A program made the position numbers and the translations under genes. From positions 1-45,987 of the forward strand of contig JAFDYJ010000036.1 in assembly GCA_018267515.1 (NCBI GenBank): a DNA stretch of 45,987 nucleotides. Reading direction: 5' to 3'. The notes beneath the pieces were generated by a model. The model was not told the origin of the DNA. It did no database searches and saw only the letters and a program-made list of their open reading frames with translations. The DNA is from Bacteroidota bacterium. GTDB taxonomy: Bacteria; Bacteroidota; Bacteroidia; Chitinophagales; Chitinophagaceae. This document shows positions 24,219 through 32,135 of this stretch, piece after piece (position 1 is the stretch's first letter; each line of letters opens with the position of its first letter).

Positions 24219-27200
24219 TTATTGATTTTGATTAATGACATCATCATAGCTATCGGTCTCCAGCAGTCCTTTTTGATGATCTACATCATCTTCACAGTGC
24301 AGGATCACCTGCAGGCTGGGACGTGCCGGTGTCATTCCACCGGGATTTGTTCTGCCTTCGGAAATCATTTTTTGAATTAACCGATTTCTTTCTGTGGAAA
24401 TGTTTTTACGAAGTTGTAAATCATGTTGCCTGTCAAAATAAACGGTACCATCTATAATTGTATAAAGCGCCACAGCATACACACTAAGAGGATTATCGCT
24501 CCATAAAACGAGATCAGCATCTTTACCCACTTTAATACTACCGGTTTTGTTATCAACGTGTAATGCTTTGGCAGGATTGATGGATACCATCTTAAAAGCA
24601 TCTTCTTCGCTCATACCGCCATACTTCACACTCTTGGCAGCTTCCTGGTTCAGACGCCGGGCCATTTCCGCATCATCGGAATTGATACATACATTCAATC
24701 CCATTTTTTGCATAATGGCAGCATTGTAGGCAATAGCATCCTGAACTTCTAATTTGTATGCCCACCAGTCACTAAATGTGGAAACATTGGATCCGTGTGC
24801 TTTTAATTTATCTGCTACTTTATATCCTTCCAGGATGTGAGTAAATGTATTGATCTTAAATCCGAATTTTTCAGCCACCCTCAACAATTCAATAATTTCA
24901 CTTTGCACATAAGAGTGACATGTAATAAAACGTTTTTTATTCATGATTTCAACCAATGCATCAAGCTCCAGGTTTCTTCTTGTAGCAGCAGGCAAAGCTT
25001 TCATTTGGTTTTCATAATCTTTGGCCCGCTGGAATGCATCCATCTGCACTTCTTCCACTCCCATTCTTGTGTCCGGAAATCTTGTGTTGCCCTGTGATGA
25101 AGCTGTACGTTTTACATTTTCTCCCAATGCAAACTTGATAAAAGGATCGGCTCCTTTAAATTTCAAGCCTTCATCATCCACTCCCCAGCGTAATTTGATT
25201 AACTGTGCCTGCCCGCCAATGGTATTGGCAGAGCCATGCAGAATTTGTGCTGAGGTGACACCTCCACTCAATTCCCTGTAAATATTAATGTCTTCCGGAT
25301 TCAGATTATCCTGTATGCGAACTTCGGAAGTAACGGATGCCGCTCCTTCATTAATGGAAAATGCTGCTATATGTGAGTGCTCATCAATGATACCGGGGGT
25401 AAGATTTTTCCCGGTCCCGTCAATGACTCTTGCAGATGCATCAGAAAGATTTTTCCCAATCTGCGCAATTTTTCCGTTTTTAACCAGAACATCTGAACCC
25501 TTAATGATGCCGTCTTTTTCATTAGTCCAAACTGTTGCATTCTTAATGAGAATTGTTTCTTGCTGAGGTACCGTTTCGGATCCGTATGAACCAAAAGGGT
25601 AAGTTACTTTTCCCAAACGTAAAGGGAATTTTCTACGGGATGACGTATCAGCTACCGGTGAATTTGCTTTCGCTAAAGTAGCCGTCCAAAGAACTGCATT
25701 TCCAACCGAGTCTTCACCATTGCCCTGCCAAACATCACCATTGTTAATCCCACTCAACCTGAATCCTGCACCTGAACGGCCTCTGCCTCCCGGGAATCCT
25801 CCACCTCCATTTGCTCCGGGCCTGCGGGCAGGAGTTGTAGAAAAACTCAGCTTAACGAGTCCACCGCTATAACTAAATTTTCCGGTTAGGGTATCAGTAC
25901 CTGACAGCACATTGGCAGCACTGCTGCTTTTAACATCCAGTGTATAATTCTTTGGACCATTTGATTCAGTAATTACCAAATTGTACTGCCCTGTGATATC
26001 ATTCCACAAATCTTCCTTCACCTCATATTTCTGACCCTGTACCCAATTTTCAATTATTGAAGTTTTTTCACTGAAGATTGGGCCGGTTGTAATCAGGAAA
26101 TTGGCCAGCTTACCCTGATCAAGACTTCCTACTTTATCATAAACTCCCAGCCATGTTGCAGGATTTTTTGTCAATGCATCAAACGCTTTTGATTCACTTA
26201 AACCGTACTCTACTGCTTTGCGCAGGTTGGTCCAGAATTGCTTTACATCACGCAGGTCAGAACTTGTAATGCAAAAGGGAATATTTGCTTTTTCCACTAT
26301 TCCCGGATTAGATGGCGCCAATTCCCAGTTTTTCATATCACGCAATGAAACAAACCTTGCATCATTCGGATCTTCCACATCCTGGGCCTGGGGAAAATTC
26401 AGTGAAAGGATTAATGGAGCTTTGGTAGCTACAATTTCATTGATTCGCTGGTAATCATCCCCACCTGTTTTTATAATATATTGTACCCCGAATTCATCAC
26501 CGATACGATCAGCACGGATGACACTCCATTTATCATTTGCATCAAATATCTGGGGAAGGCTTTGATTATCATTCCATGCCTGCAAGCTCAGGTTTACTCC
26601 TTCTTTGGCAGGATTGGTCTTGTACCATTGACCATCCAAATAAGTCTGGCGGAGTAAAGCCACTGTTCCCATCATTGAGCTGGGATAGCTTTGCCTGGAA
26701 GTTCCTTTACTGAAAGAATAGTTGGCAGAAGCTCTTTGTTTTATAATTGCCAGGTTCTCTTTCAGATCAGAAAGTGCAACAAAAGCTCCTGTACCTCTTG
26801 CAATACCGTCTTTATAAAATGTAAGTACTGAGCCGAAACCAATATCCCGCAATGATTTTGCTTTGGCAGGATTCGTTACAAAAACCTGGTAAGCATTTTC
26901 CTGGCTGCGTATTGCCTGGTTCCAACCATAAGCTCCTTTCGTGTTGGTAGTAAATTGTTGAGCACCAAAAAAGCCACCCGCATTTCTGGCATCAGTTGTT
27001 GAGGTTTCGGGTACCGGAATCCCGTAATCAGTATAAATATCAATCAGGGAGGGGTAAAGATATTTTCCGGAACAATTTACAACTACTGCATCTGCAGGAA
27101 CTGTAACTGATGTGCCAATAGCGGTTATTTTTCCTTCACGAATAACCAGCGTAGCATTAGTTAATGTGGTTTGCCCGTCTTTAACGATAGTGGCATTCGT

Positions 27201-27332
27201 AAAGGCGTAACTGCCTGTACGGGGATCTGCCACACCATTAACGGGAAAAGTTTGTTGTGCCCATATCTCTGTCATATTGAAAAAAATGAACAGCAGCAAT
27301 ACAGGTTTCAACATGTGTTTCAATTTTCTCAT
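24219..27332 (-). CDS. Secreted two-domain amidohydrolase-family protein
   Basis: This 1037-residue protein is read from the ATG at 27332 (MRKLKHMLK), which begins a clean signal peptide ending IWAQ; a start 14 codons upstream would bury it. The N-terminal domain (about 30-440) resembles an amidohydrolase but has YPSLIDIYTDYG where HxH is expected. A linker domain (about 440-590) contains a Gly-rich run near 501-523 (GANGGGGFPGGRGRSG). The C-terminal domain (about 595-1020) keeps a full metal set: DEHSHIA with His652 and His654, further His in ITCHSY and FTHILEG, and NSDDAE for the catalytic Asp. So one domain is likely catalytic and the other not. It precedes the 445-residue paralogue by 11 bp in one leftward operon. 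The substrate is unknown; peptide or cyclic amide hydrolysis is the family's usual chemistry. Confidence 0.85.
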   Translation of the reverse strand: MRKLKHMLKPVLLLFIFFNMTEIWAQQTFPVNGVADPRTGSYAFTNATIVKDGQTTLTNATLVIREGKITAIGTSVTVPADAVVVNCSGKYLYPSLIDIYTDYGIPVPETSTTDARNAGGFFGAQQFTTNTKGAYGWNQAIRSQENAYQVFVTNPAKAKSLRDIGFGSVLTFYKDGIARGTGAFVALSDLKENLAIIKQRASANYSFSKGTSRQSYPSSMMGTVALLRQTYLDGQWYKTNPAKEGVNLSLQAWNDNQSLPQIFDANDKWSVIRADRIGDEFGVQYIIKTGGDDYQRINEIVATKAPLILSLNFPQAQDVEDPNDARFVSLRDMKNWELAPSNPGIVEKANIPFCITSSDLRDVKQFWTNLRKAVEYGLSESKAFDALTKNPATWLGVYDKVGSLDQGKLANFLITTGPIFSEKTSIIENWVQGQKYEVKEDLWNDITGQYNLVITESNGPKNYTLDVKSSSAANVLSGTDTLTGKFSYSGGLVKLSFSTTPARRPGANGGGGFPGGRGRSGAGFRLSGINNGDVWQGNGEDSVGNAVLWTATLAKANSPVADTSSRRKFPLRLGKVTYPFGSYGSETVPQQETILIKNATVWTNEKDGIIKGSDVLVKNGKIAQIGKNLSDASARVIDGTGKNLTPGIIDEHSHIAAFSINEGAASVTSEVRIQDNLNPEDINIYRELSGGVTSAQILHGSANTIGGQAQLIKLRWGVDDEGLKFKGADPFIKFALGENVKRTASSQGNTRFPDTRMGVEEVQMDAFQRAKDYENQMKALPAATRRNLELDALVEIMNKKRFITCHSYVQSEIIELLRVAEKFGFKINTFTHILEGYKVADKLKAHGSNVSTFSDWWAYKLEVQDAIAYNAAIMQKMGLNVCINSDDAEMARRLNQEAAKSVKYGGMSEEDAFKMVSINPAKALHVDNKTGSIKVGKDADLVLWSDNPLSVYAVALYTIIDGTVYFDRQHDLQLRKNISTERNRLIQKMISEGRTNPGGMTPARPSLQVILHCEDDVDHQKGLLETDSYDDVINQNQ

Positions 27333-27521
27333 TGTATTGTTAATTTTAAAGGTGACATTAGGTATTTGAATCAATTGAGTTGCAAATGAGCAGACCGAAA
27401 ATAAAGGAAATGTAGAATACTAAATGAAAATTTGCTAAAACATTATAAACATGAGGTAAAAAAATGATACGGAGGGAAATTGCCCCAATTCTTTATCCTC
27501 ATCTCATGACTTAAAGTTTAG

Positions 27522-27529
27522 TAATTTTG
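27522..27529 (+). promoter_or_regulatory. Candidate -7 promoter box for deoC
   Basis: TAATTTTG matches TAnnTTTG and lies 18 bases before the ATG at 27548. No -33 TTG at the usual spacing is evident. Confidence 0.35.
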
Positions 27530-27547
27530 ATATTAAATTACGGGGTT

Positions 27548-28468
27548 ATGCCAAAAGTCAAATCATTGTTTTCCATTCCCGATTTTACACTGTCGCCAAG
27601 AGTTGACCAGGTAGGCGTTGAAGAAAGAGCATCCCGTTTCACAAAAAGAAGTATTAAAAAAGAATCGAAAGTGAGCGGCTTGAAGTTGGTGCTTAACATG
27701 ATTGACCTTACTACGCTGGAAGGAAAAGATACTGAGGGTAAAGTAAAACAACTTTGCTATAAAGCAATGCATTTGCATGATACATTGCCGGGATTACCAA
27801 CAGTTGCTGCGGTCTGCGTTTATCCCACTATGGTAAAGACAGCAAAAAAAGCATTGGAAGGTTCAGGAATAAAAGTTGCATCAGTTGCCACTGCATTTCC
27901 CAGCGGGCAGGCGCCAAGGGAAGTAAAAATCAGGGATACTAAATATGCTGTTGTTAACGGAGCGGATGAAGTGGATATGGTAATCAGTCGTGGGAAATTC
28001 CATGCAGGAGACTATAATTATGTTTTTGATGAAATTGCAGCTATCAAAGAAGCCTGCGGTGAAGCGAGGTTAAAAGTGATTTTAGAAACAGGTGAGCTGG
28101 GAACCTTTGATAAAGTAAGAAGGGCAAGTGATATTGCCATGTATGCAGGAGCCGATTTTATTAAAACATCAACAGGAAAAATCCAGCCTGCTGCAACGAT
28201 GCCTGTTACATTAGTGATGTTAGAAGCCATTCGGGAATATTATTATAAAACAGGAAGAATGGTAGGAATGAAACCTGCGGGTGGTATTTCAAAATCAAAG
28301 TTGGCATTGCACTATTTGGTAATGGTTAAAGAAGTATTGGGTGATGACTGGTTGAACAATGAATGGTTTCGTTTTGGGGCAAGTAGTTTAGCGAATGATG
28401 TATTGATGCAATTGGTAAAAGAGAAAACAGGGATTTACCAGGCAGCGAATTATTTTAGCGTGGATTAA
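27548..28468 (+). CDS. deoC: Deoxyribose-phosphate aldolase
   Basis: This 306-residue class I aldolase splits 2-deoxyribose 5-phosphate into acetaldehyde and glyceraldehyde 3-phosphate. The Schiff-base Lys206 lies in DFIKTSTGK. The proton-relay Asp143 and neighbours are in GADEVDMVIS, and the second active-site Lys is in MKPAGGISK. VCVYPTMV and ATAFPSGQ complete the TIM-barrel signature. The start is the ATG at 27548; the open frame extends seven codons further to a TTG, but that lies inside the promoter box. The ~40-residue N-terminal extension is longer than in E. coli DeoC. An aldehyde dehydrogenase follows, well placed to oxidise the acetaldehyde product. Confidence 0.95.
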   Translation: MPKVKSLFSIPDFTLSPRVDQVGVEERASRFTKRSIKKESKVSGLKLVLNMIDLTTLEGKDTEGKVKQLCYKAMHLHDTLPGLPTVAAVCVYPTMVKTAKKALEGSGIKVASVATAFPSGQAPREVKIRDTKYAVVNGADEVDMVISRGKFHAGDYNYVFDEIAAIKEACGEARLKVILETGELGTFDKVRRASDIAMYAGADFIKTSTGKIQPAATMPVTLVMLEAIREYYYKTGRMVGMKPAGGISKSKLALHYLVMVKEVLGDDWLNNEWFRFGASSLANDVLMQLVKEKTGIYQAANYFSVD

Positions 28469-28589
28469 GTCAGAACCATGATTTAGATAGAGAGGATGGA
28501 TTATAAGGAAATTAATCACAAAAATCTTCTCAAAATCCCCAAATCTTAGTTCATACAAATGTTGAATAGAATTACAAAAAATCAACGGA

Positions 28590-28608
28590 GCCTGCCTTGT
28601 CGGCAGGC
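28590..28608. repeat. Short hairpin repeat between deoC and the aldehyde dehydrogenase
   Basis: GCCTGCC (28590-28596) and GGCAGGC (28602-28608) form a perfect 7-bp stem with a five-base loop, followed by another CAGGC. It is GC-rich in an AT-rich spacer. The sequence type resembles dispersed palindromic repeats seen in Bacteroidota intergenic DNA. It has no T tail. Confidence 0.55.
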
Positions 28609-28664
28609 AGGCGTCGCAAGGACGATCATCCGTGTTACTATCGCTGGTTAAATAAAAAAATATT

Positions 28665-30164
28665 ATGGCTGTAACAAAGAAAAAATCAGTTAAGAAAAAC
28701 AATACGATCAAATTGAAGTTTGATACCAGTTGGTTGTATGCGCCTGCGCCGGAGAGTAAAAGTGCTGCAACAATTAAGCCGCAGTACGATCTTTTCATAA
28801 ATGGCGAATGGCAAAAGCCATCGGGAGGAAAATATTTTGATACGATAAATCCTGCCAATGAAGAAAAATTGTCGGAAGTAGCAGACGCTAACGAAGCTGA
28901 TGTAAACAAAGCGGTAACTGCAGCAAGAAATGCTTATGAAAAAGTGTGGAAGAAAATGCCGGCTAAAGAAAGAGCCAAATATATTTTCCGTATTGCAAGA
29001 ATGGTGCAGGAAAGAGCAAGAGAGCTGGCCATTATAGAATCGCTGGATGGGGGAAAGCCCATTCGTGAAAGCCGTGATTTCGATGTACCCACTGCTGCCA
29101 ATCACTTTTTTTATTATGCCGGATGGGCAGATAAATTAGAATATGCTTTTCCAAACAGAACGGCAGCATCAGTGGGAGTTGCAGGGCAAATTATTCCCTG
29201 GAATTTTCCATTGCTGATGGCTGCATGGAAAATAGCACCGGCATTGGCTACGGGAAATACTGTTGTTCTAAAACCTGCGGAAACAACTCCATTGACTGCA
29301 TTAAAATTAGCAGAGATTATTCAGGAATCCGGATTGCCGGAAGGAGTTGTCAACATTGTAACCGGTGCCGGTGCTACCGGTGCAGCTATCGTTAACCACC
29401 CAGATATAAATAAAATTGCTTTCACCGGATCTACTGAAGTCGGAAAAATTATACAAAGGTCTATCGCAGGAACAAACAAAAAAGTAACACTGGAATTAGG
29501 CGGCAAAGCTGCCAATATCATTTTTGAAGATGCACCGCTCGATCAGGCAGTGGAAGGTGTAATTAATGGCATTTATTTTAACCAGGGACATGTGTGTTGC
29601 GCCGGTTCAAGATTGTATGTTCAGGAATCGGTGTCTAAACAAGTGATCCGAAAATTAAAAGACAGGATTGAATCATTGATTGTCGGTGATCCGCTGGATA
29701 AGAATACAGACATTGGCGCAATTAACTCCAAACAACAATTAGAAACGATTCGCAAATATGTAAAGATTGGAAAAGAAGAAGGCGCTGAAATGTATGAGAG
29801 CAGTTGTTCGCTGCCGGGAAGAGGATTCTGGTGCCGCCCCACTCTATTTACTAATGTAGCACAAAGTGCAAGAATAGCACAGGAAGAAATTTTTGGACCC
29901 GTATTAGCCATCCTAACTTTCCGAACAGATGATGAAGTAATAGAAAAAGCAAATAATTCTCCTTATGGATTAAGTGCAGGTGTATGGACAGATAAAGGCT
30001 CCAAGATTTTTAACATGACAAAACGGATGAGAGCCGGAGTGATTTGGGCAAATACTTTTAATAAGTTCGATCCCACTTCACCATTCGGCGGATATAAAGA
30101 AAGTGGATTTGGAAGAGAAGGGGGATTGCATGGGTTGTTACCTTATGTGAAACTTATAAATTAA
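28665..30164 (+). CDS. Aldehyde dehydrogenase, catalytic half of an ALDH16-type system
   Basis: This 499-residue NAD(P)-dependent enzyme oxidises aldehydes to acids. The cofactor and active-site residues are intact: Asn180 in PWNF, Lys203 in VLKPAE, FTGSTEVG near 253, Glu277 in LELGG, the nucleophile Cys311 in NQGHVCCAGSR, and EIFGPV in the last third. The N-terminal ~40-residue extension ends with YAPAPES, recalling the YGPVPES of ALDH16A1. Together with the truncated ALDH-like gene downstream this suggests a split ALDH16. Its position behind deoC suggests it handles the acetaldehyde or a related product of deoxynucleoside breakdown. A four-helix-bundle gene separates the two ALDH parts. Confidence 0.92.
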   Translation: MAVTKKKSVKKNNTIKLKFDTSWLYAPAPESKSAATIKPQYDLFINGEWQKPSGGKYFDTINPANEEKLSEVADANEADVNKAVTAARNAYEKVWKKMPAKERAKYIFRIARMVQERARELAIIESLDGGKPIRESRDFDVPTAANHFFYYAGWADKLEYAFPNRTAASVGVAGQIIPWNFPLLMAAWKIAPALATGNTVVLKPAETTPLTALKLAEIIQESGLPEGVVNIVTGAGATGAAIVNHPDINKIAFTGSTEVGKIIQRSIAGTNKKVTLELGGKAANIIFEDAPLDQAVEGVINGIYFNQGHVCCAGSRLYVQESVSKQVIRKLKDRIESLIVGDPLDKNTDIGAINSKQQLETIRKYVKIGKEEGAEMYESSCSLPGRGFWCRPTLFTNVAQSARIAQEEIFGPVLAILTFRTDDEVIEKANNSPYGLSAGVWTDKGSKIFNMTKRMRAGVIWANTFNKFDPTSPFGGYKESGFGREGGLHGLLPYVKLIN

Positions 30165-30178
30165 AGCGAGTTTCAGAA

Positions 30179-30193
30179 GTTTAAAAGGTTTAA
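30179..30193 (+). repeat. Left 15-bp inverted repeat of the IVS-type unit
   Basis: It reads GTTTAAAAGGTTTAA and is the exact reverse complement of 30615-30629. A further TTTAAA follows at 30198-30203. Confidence 0.85.
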
Positions 30194-30211
30194 CAAGTTT
30201 AAACGTTGATT

Positions 30212-30610
30212 ATGGCTACTATTGAAAGATTTGAACAAATTATATCATGGAAAGAGTCGAGAGAGCTAAATAATGTTATTGAAAAACTAATTGATTGTGG
30301 CAGGTTTAAAAATAGTTATCGCTTAATAAATCAGATTGAGGGTTCAGTAGGCTCTATTATGGATAACATTGCAGAAGGTTTTGAACGCGGTGGAAACAAA
30401 GAATTTATTCAATTTCTTTATGTCGCTAAAGGTTCATGCGGTGAACTACGTTCACAATTATATCGGGCTTTGGATAGAGATTATATAAATCCTGACGAGT
30501 TTAATAAACTTTCTGTTCATGCGATGAAAATCAGTAGCCTACTTCAAAAACTAATAACCTATTTAGAAAATTCAGAAAAAAAAGGAATAAAATACAAATC
30601 GAAGAAATAA
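30212..30610 (+). CDS. Four-helix-bundle protein (23S rRNA IVS / S23 family)
   Basis: This 132-residue helical protein carries the family core: SVGSIMDNIAEGFERGGNK near 49-67, then EFIQFLYVAKGSCGELRSQL. It is related to the Avd accessory protein of diversity-generating retroelements and to proteins encoded in 23S rRNA intervening sequences, and forms pentamers in known structures. Its own function is not established. The start is the ATG at 30212; a TTG two codons earlier is in frame but less likely. The gene sits alone between two aldehyde-dehydrogenase genes, bracketed by inverted repeats. Confidence 0.9.
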   Translation: MATIERFEQIISWKESRELNNVIEKLIDCGRFKNSYRLINQIEGSVGSIMDNIAEGFERGGNKEFIQFLYVAKGSCGELRSQLYRALDRDYINPDEFNKLSVHAMKISSLLQKLITYLENSEKKGIKYKSKK

Positions 30611-30614
30611 CGCA

Positions 30615-30629
30615 TTAAACCTTTTAAAC
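30615..30629 (-). repeat. Right 15-bp inverted repeat of the IVS-type unit
   Basis: On the plus strand this reads TTAAACCTTTTAAAC, the exact reverse complement of the left repeat. Another TTTTTAAAC follows at 30639-30647, just before the next gene. Confidence 0.85.
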
Positions 30630-30655
30630 CTATTGAGCTTTTTAAACATTTGAAA

Positions 30656-31609
30656 ATGGAAAAACGAGCTATAAAAAAATCATCACTCAGTATCAGCGAA
30701 AATGGTATTGAGGAAAAAAAATCTACCAGGCGATTAGAAGTCCTGAAGACTTATAAAATTTATATTGGTGGGCAATTCCCGAGAACGGAATCCGGACGAT
30801 ACTATGTAGCAAAAAATGCTGACGGAAAACAGTTAGCCAATGTTTGTCTCAGTTCCAGAAAAGATTTTCGTGATGCCGTAGTAGCAGCAAGAGGAGCATT
30901 TGGAGGTTGGAGTGGACGGGCAGCTTTTAATCGTGGACAAATACTATACCGCATGGCAGAAATGCTGGAAGGAAGAAAAGCACAGTTCATTGAAGAACTC
31001 ACGCAACAGGATTCTACAAAAGGTAAAGCAGAGAAAGAAGTGAACCTTGCCATTGATCGTTTGATTTATTATGCAGGATGGTGTGATAAATTTCAACAGG
31101 TGTTCAGCGCAGTAAACCCGGTTGCCACATCTCATTTTAATTTTTCCGTACCTGAACCTACAGGAGTTGTTTCTATAATCGCTCCCCAAAATGATTCTCT
31201 GCTTGGCTTGGTTTCTGTGATTGCTCCGGTCATTGCAGGTGGAAATACCTGTGTTCTCTTAGCATCAGAATCCAAACCGCTTTGCGCAGTCACATTTGCA
31301 GAAGTCATTAATTCTTCAGATATGCCCGGCGGCGTTGTAAATATTTTAACAGGGAAAGTTTCAGAGCTGGCTCCCTGGTTTGTTGATCACATGGATGTGA
31401 ATGCAACCATTTATTGCGAAAATGATTCTTCTGTTCAGAAAATGATGCAGGAAAAATCAGCATTGAATGTAAAAAGAATAATTTTCTATAATTCAGTTAA
31501 ATGGGACACTGAAAAAGGACAATCCCCTTATTTTATTATGGATACCCAGGAAATAAAAACTACCTGGCACCCGATAGAAAACATTGCCGGTTCCGGTGCA
31601 GGCTATTAA
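30656..31609 (+). CDS. Aldehyde-dehydrogenase-like protein without the catalytic domain (ALDH16 C-terminal half)
   Basis: This 317-residue protein starts with about 45 residues of unrelated sequence and then matches the N-terminal part of an ALDH: YKIYIGGQFPRTESGR, RKDFRDAVVAARGAFGGWSG, IIAPQNDSLLGLVSVIAP and MPGGVVNILTG. The sequence ends where the catalytic domain would begin, so there is no catalytic Cys or active-site Glu. Where active ALDHs have PWN, it has APQN. Such a half-ALDH forms the second domain of ALDH16 proteins. With the 499-residue enzyme upstream the pair totals 816 residues, near the length of fused ALDH16. It probably serves as a structural partner. A degrading gene is less likely because the frame is clean to the stop. 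The ATG at 30656 is preferred over a TTG two codons earlier. Confidence 0.8.
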   Translation: MEKRAIKKSSLSISENGIEEKKSTRRLEVLKTYKIYIGGQFPRTESGRYYVAKNADGKQLANVCLSSRKDFRDAVVAARGAFGGWSGRAAFNRGQILYRMAEMLEGRKAQFIEELTQQDSTKGKAEKEVNLAIDRLIYYAGWCDKFQQVFSAVNPVATSHFNFSVPEPTGVVSIIAPQNDSLLGLVSVIAPVIAGGNTCVLLASESKPLCAVTFAEVINSSDMPGGVVNILTGKVSELAPWFVDHMDVNATIYCENDSSVQKMMQEKSALNVKRIIFYNSVKWDTEKGQSPYFIMDTQEIKTTWHPIENIAGSGAGY

Positions 31610-31632
31610 TTTTAAAATGAACTCAACTAAAC

Positions 31633-32097
31633 ATGAAATTATTTTTTGCAATAGCATTTTTGTTTATCAGCCCACTTTTGTTCTCACAAAATACATTGTT
31701 AGGGAGTACACAGGATAGCAATTCTGTGATCATTCATAAAGATCCCAGGATTGACTCTCTTATAAAAAAGCAATCTCAGATTAATGAAATGAATTTTCGT
31801 GAATCCCTGCGCAGAGTGAAAGGATACCGGATCCTGGTTATTAATACGAATAAAAGGGATGATGCCATTGAGGCTAAATCAAAAATGTACACTTACTTTC
31901 CAGAGCTGAAACCTTACCTGATCTACAAATCTCCCAATTACCGGCTGAAAGTAGGTAATTTCATAAAAAAGGAGGATGCTGAAAATTACCAGAAAAAAAT
32001 TAATAAATATTTTCCCAAAGGCGTCTTTGTGGTTTATGATGTAATCGAGGTTAAGCCGGAAGAAGTTTTGTTTTCGGATAATCCGTCTTACAATTAA
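31633..32097 (+). CDS. Secreted SPOR domain protein
   Basis: This 154-residue exported protein has a signal peptide (residues 1-18, ending LLFSQ). A linker leads to a SPOR-like domain at about 63-135, with GYRILVINTNKRDDA, YLIYKSPNYRLKVGNF and a last helix AENYQKKINKYFP. SPOR domains bind peptidoglycan stripped of stem peptides, often at division sites, so the protein probably sits in the periplasm. It follows the ALDH-like gene by 23 bp, which looks like chance positioning rather than shared function. A promoter for the next gene begins right after its stop. Confidence 0.85.
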   Translation: MKLFFAIAFLFISPLLFSQNTLLGSTQDSNSVIIHKDPRIDSLIKKQSQINEMNFRESLRRVKGYRILVINTNKRDDAIEAKSKMYTYFPELKPYLIYKSPNYRLKVGNFIKKEDAENYQKKINKYFPKGVFVVYDVIEVKPEEVLFSDNPSYN

Positions 32098-32100
32098 TAA

Positions 32101-32131
32101 TTGCAAACAGGAAATACAGTTTGTATTTTTG
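32101..32131 (+). promoter_or_regulatory. Promoter of the M20 amidohydrolase gene
   Basis: TTG (32101-32103), a 20-base spacer and TATTTTTG (32124-32131) match the Bacteroidota -33/-7 pattern well. The start codon at 32136 lies only five bases beyond, so the transcript may be leaderless or nearly so. This is the best promoter match in the window. Confidence 0.5.
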
Positions 32132-32135
32132 CCGG

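Larger units (their letters stand above)
30179..30629. mobile_element. Candidate IVS-type insertion carrying a four-helix-bundle gene
   Basis: A perfect 15-bp inverted repeat (30179-30193 and 30615-30629) brackets a single small gene of the 23S rRNA intervening-sequence protein family. The similarity extends imperfectly outward: TCAGAA before the left repeat and TCAATAG in the matching place on the right. The ends are rich in TTTAAA, unlike the flanking genes. The unit interrupts what is probably one functional pair of ALDH genes. No transposase is encoded. The family is known as insertions within rRNA genes and near diversity-generating retroelements, so a passive mobile cassette is a reasonable inference, not proof. 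Confidence 0.45.

Noticed and set aside
31633..32097. SPOR protein as a functional partner of the ALDH pair
   Set aside because: It is an exported peptidoglycan-binding type, while the ALDH proteins are cytoplasmic; adjacency alone is weak evidence.
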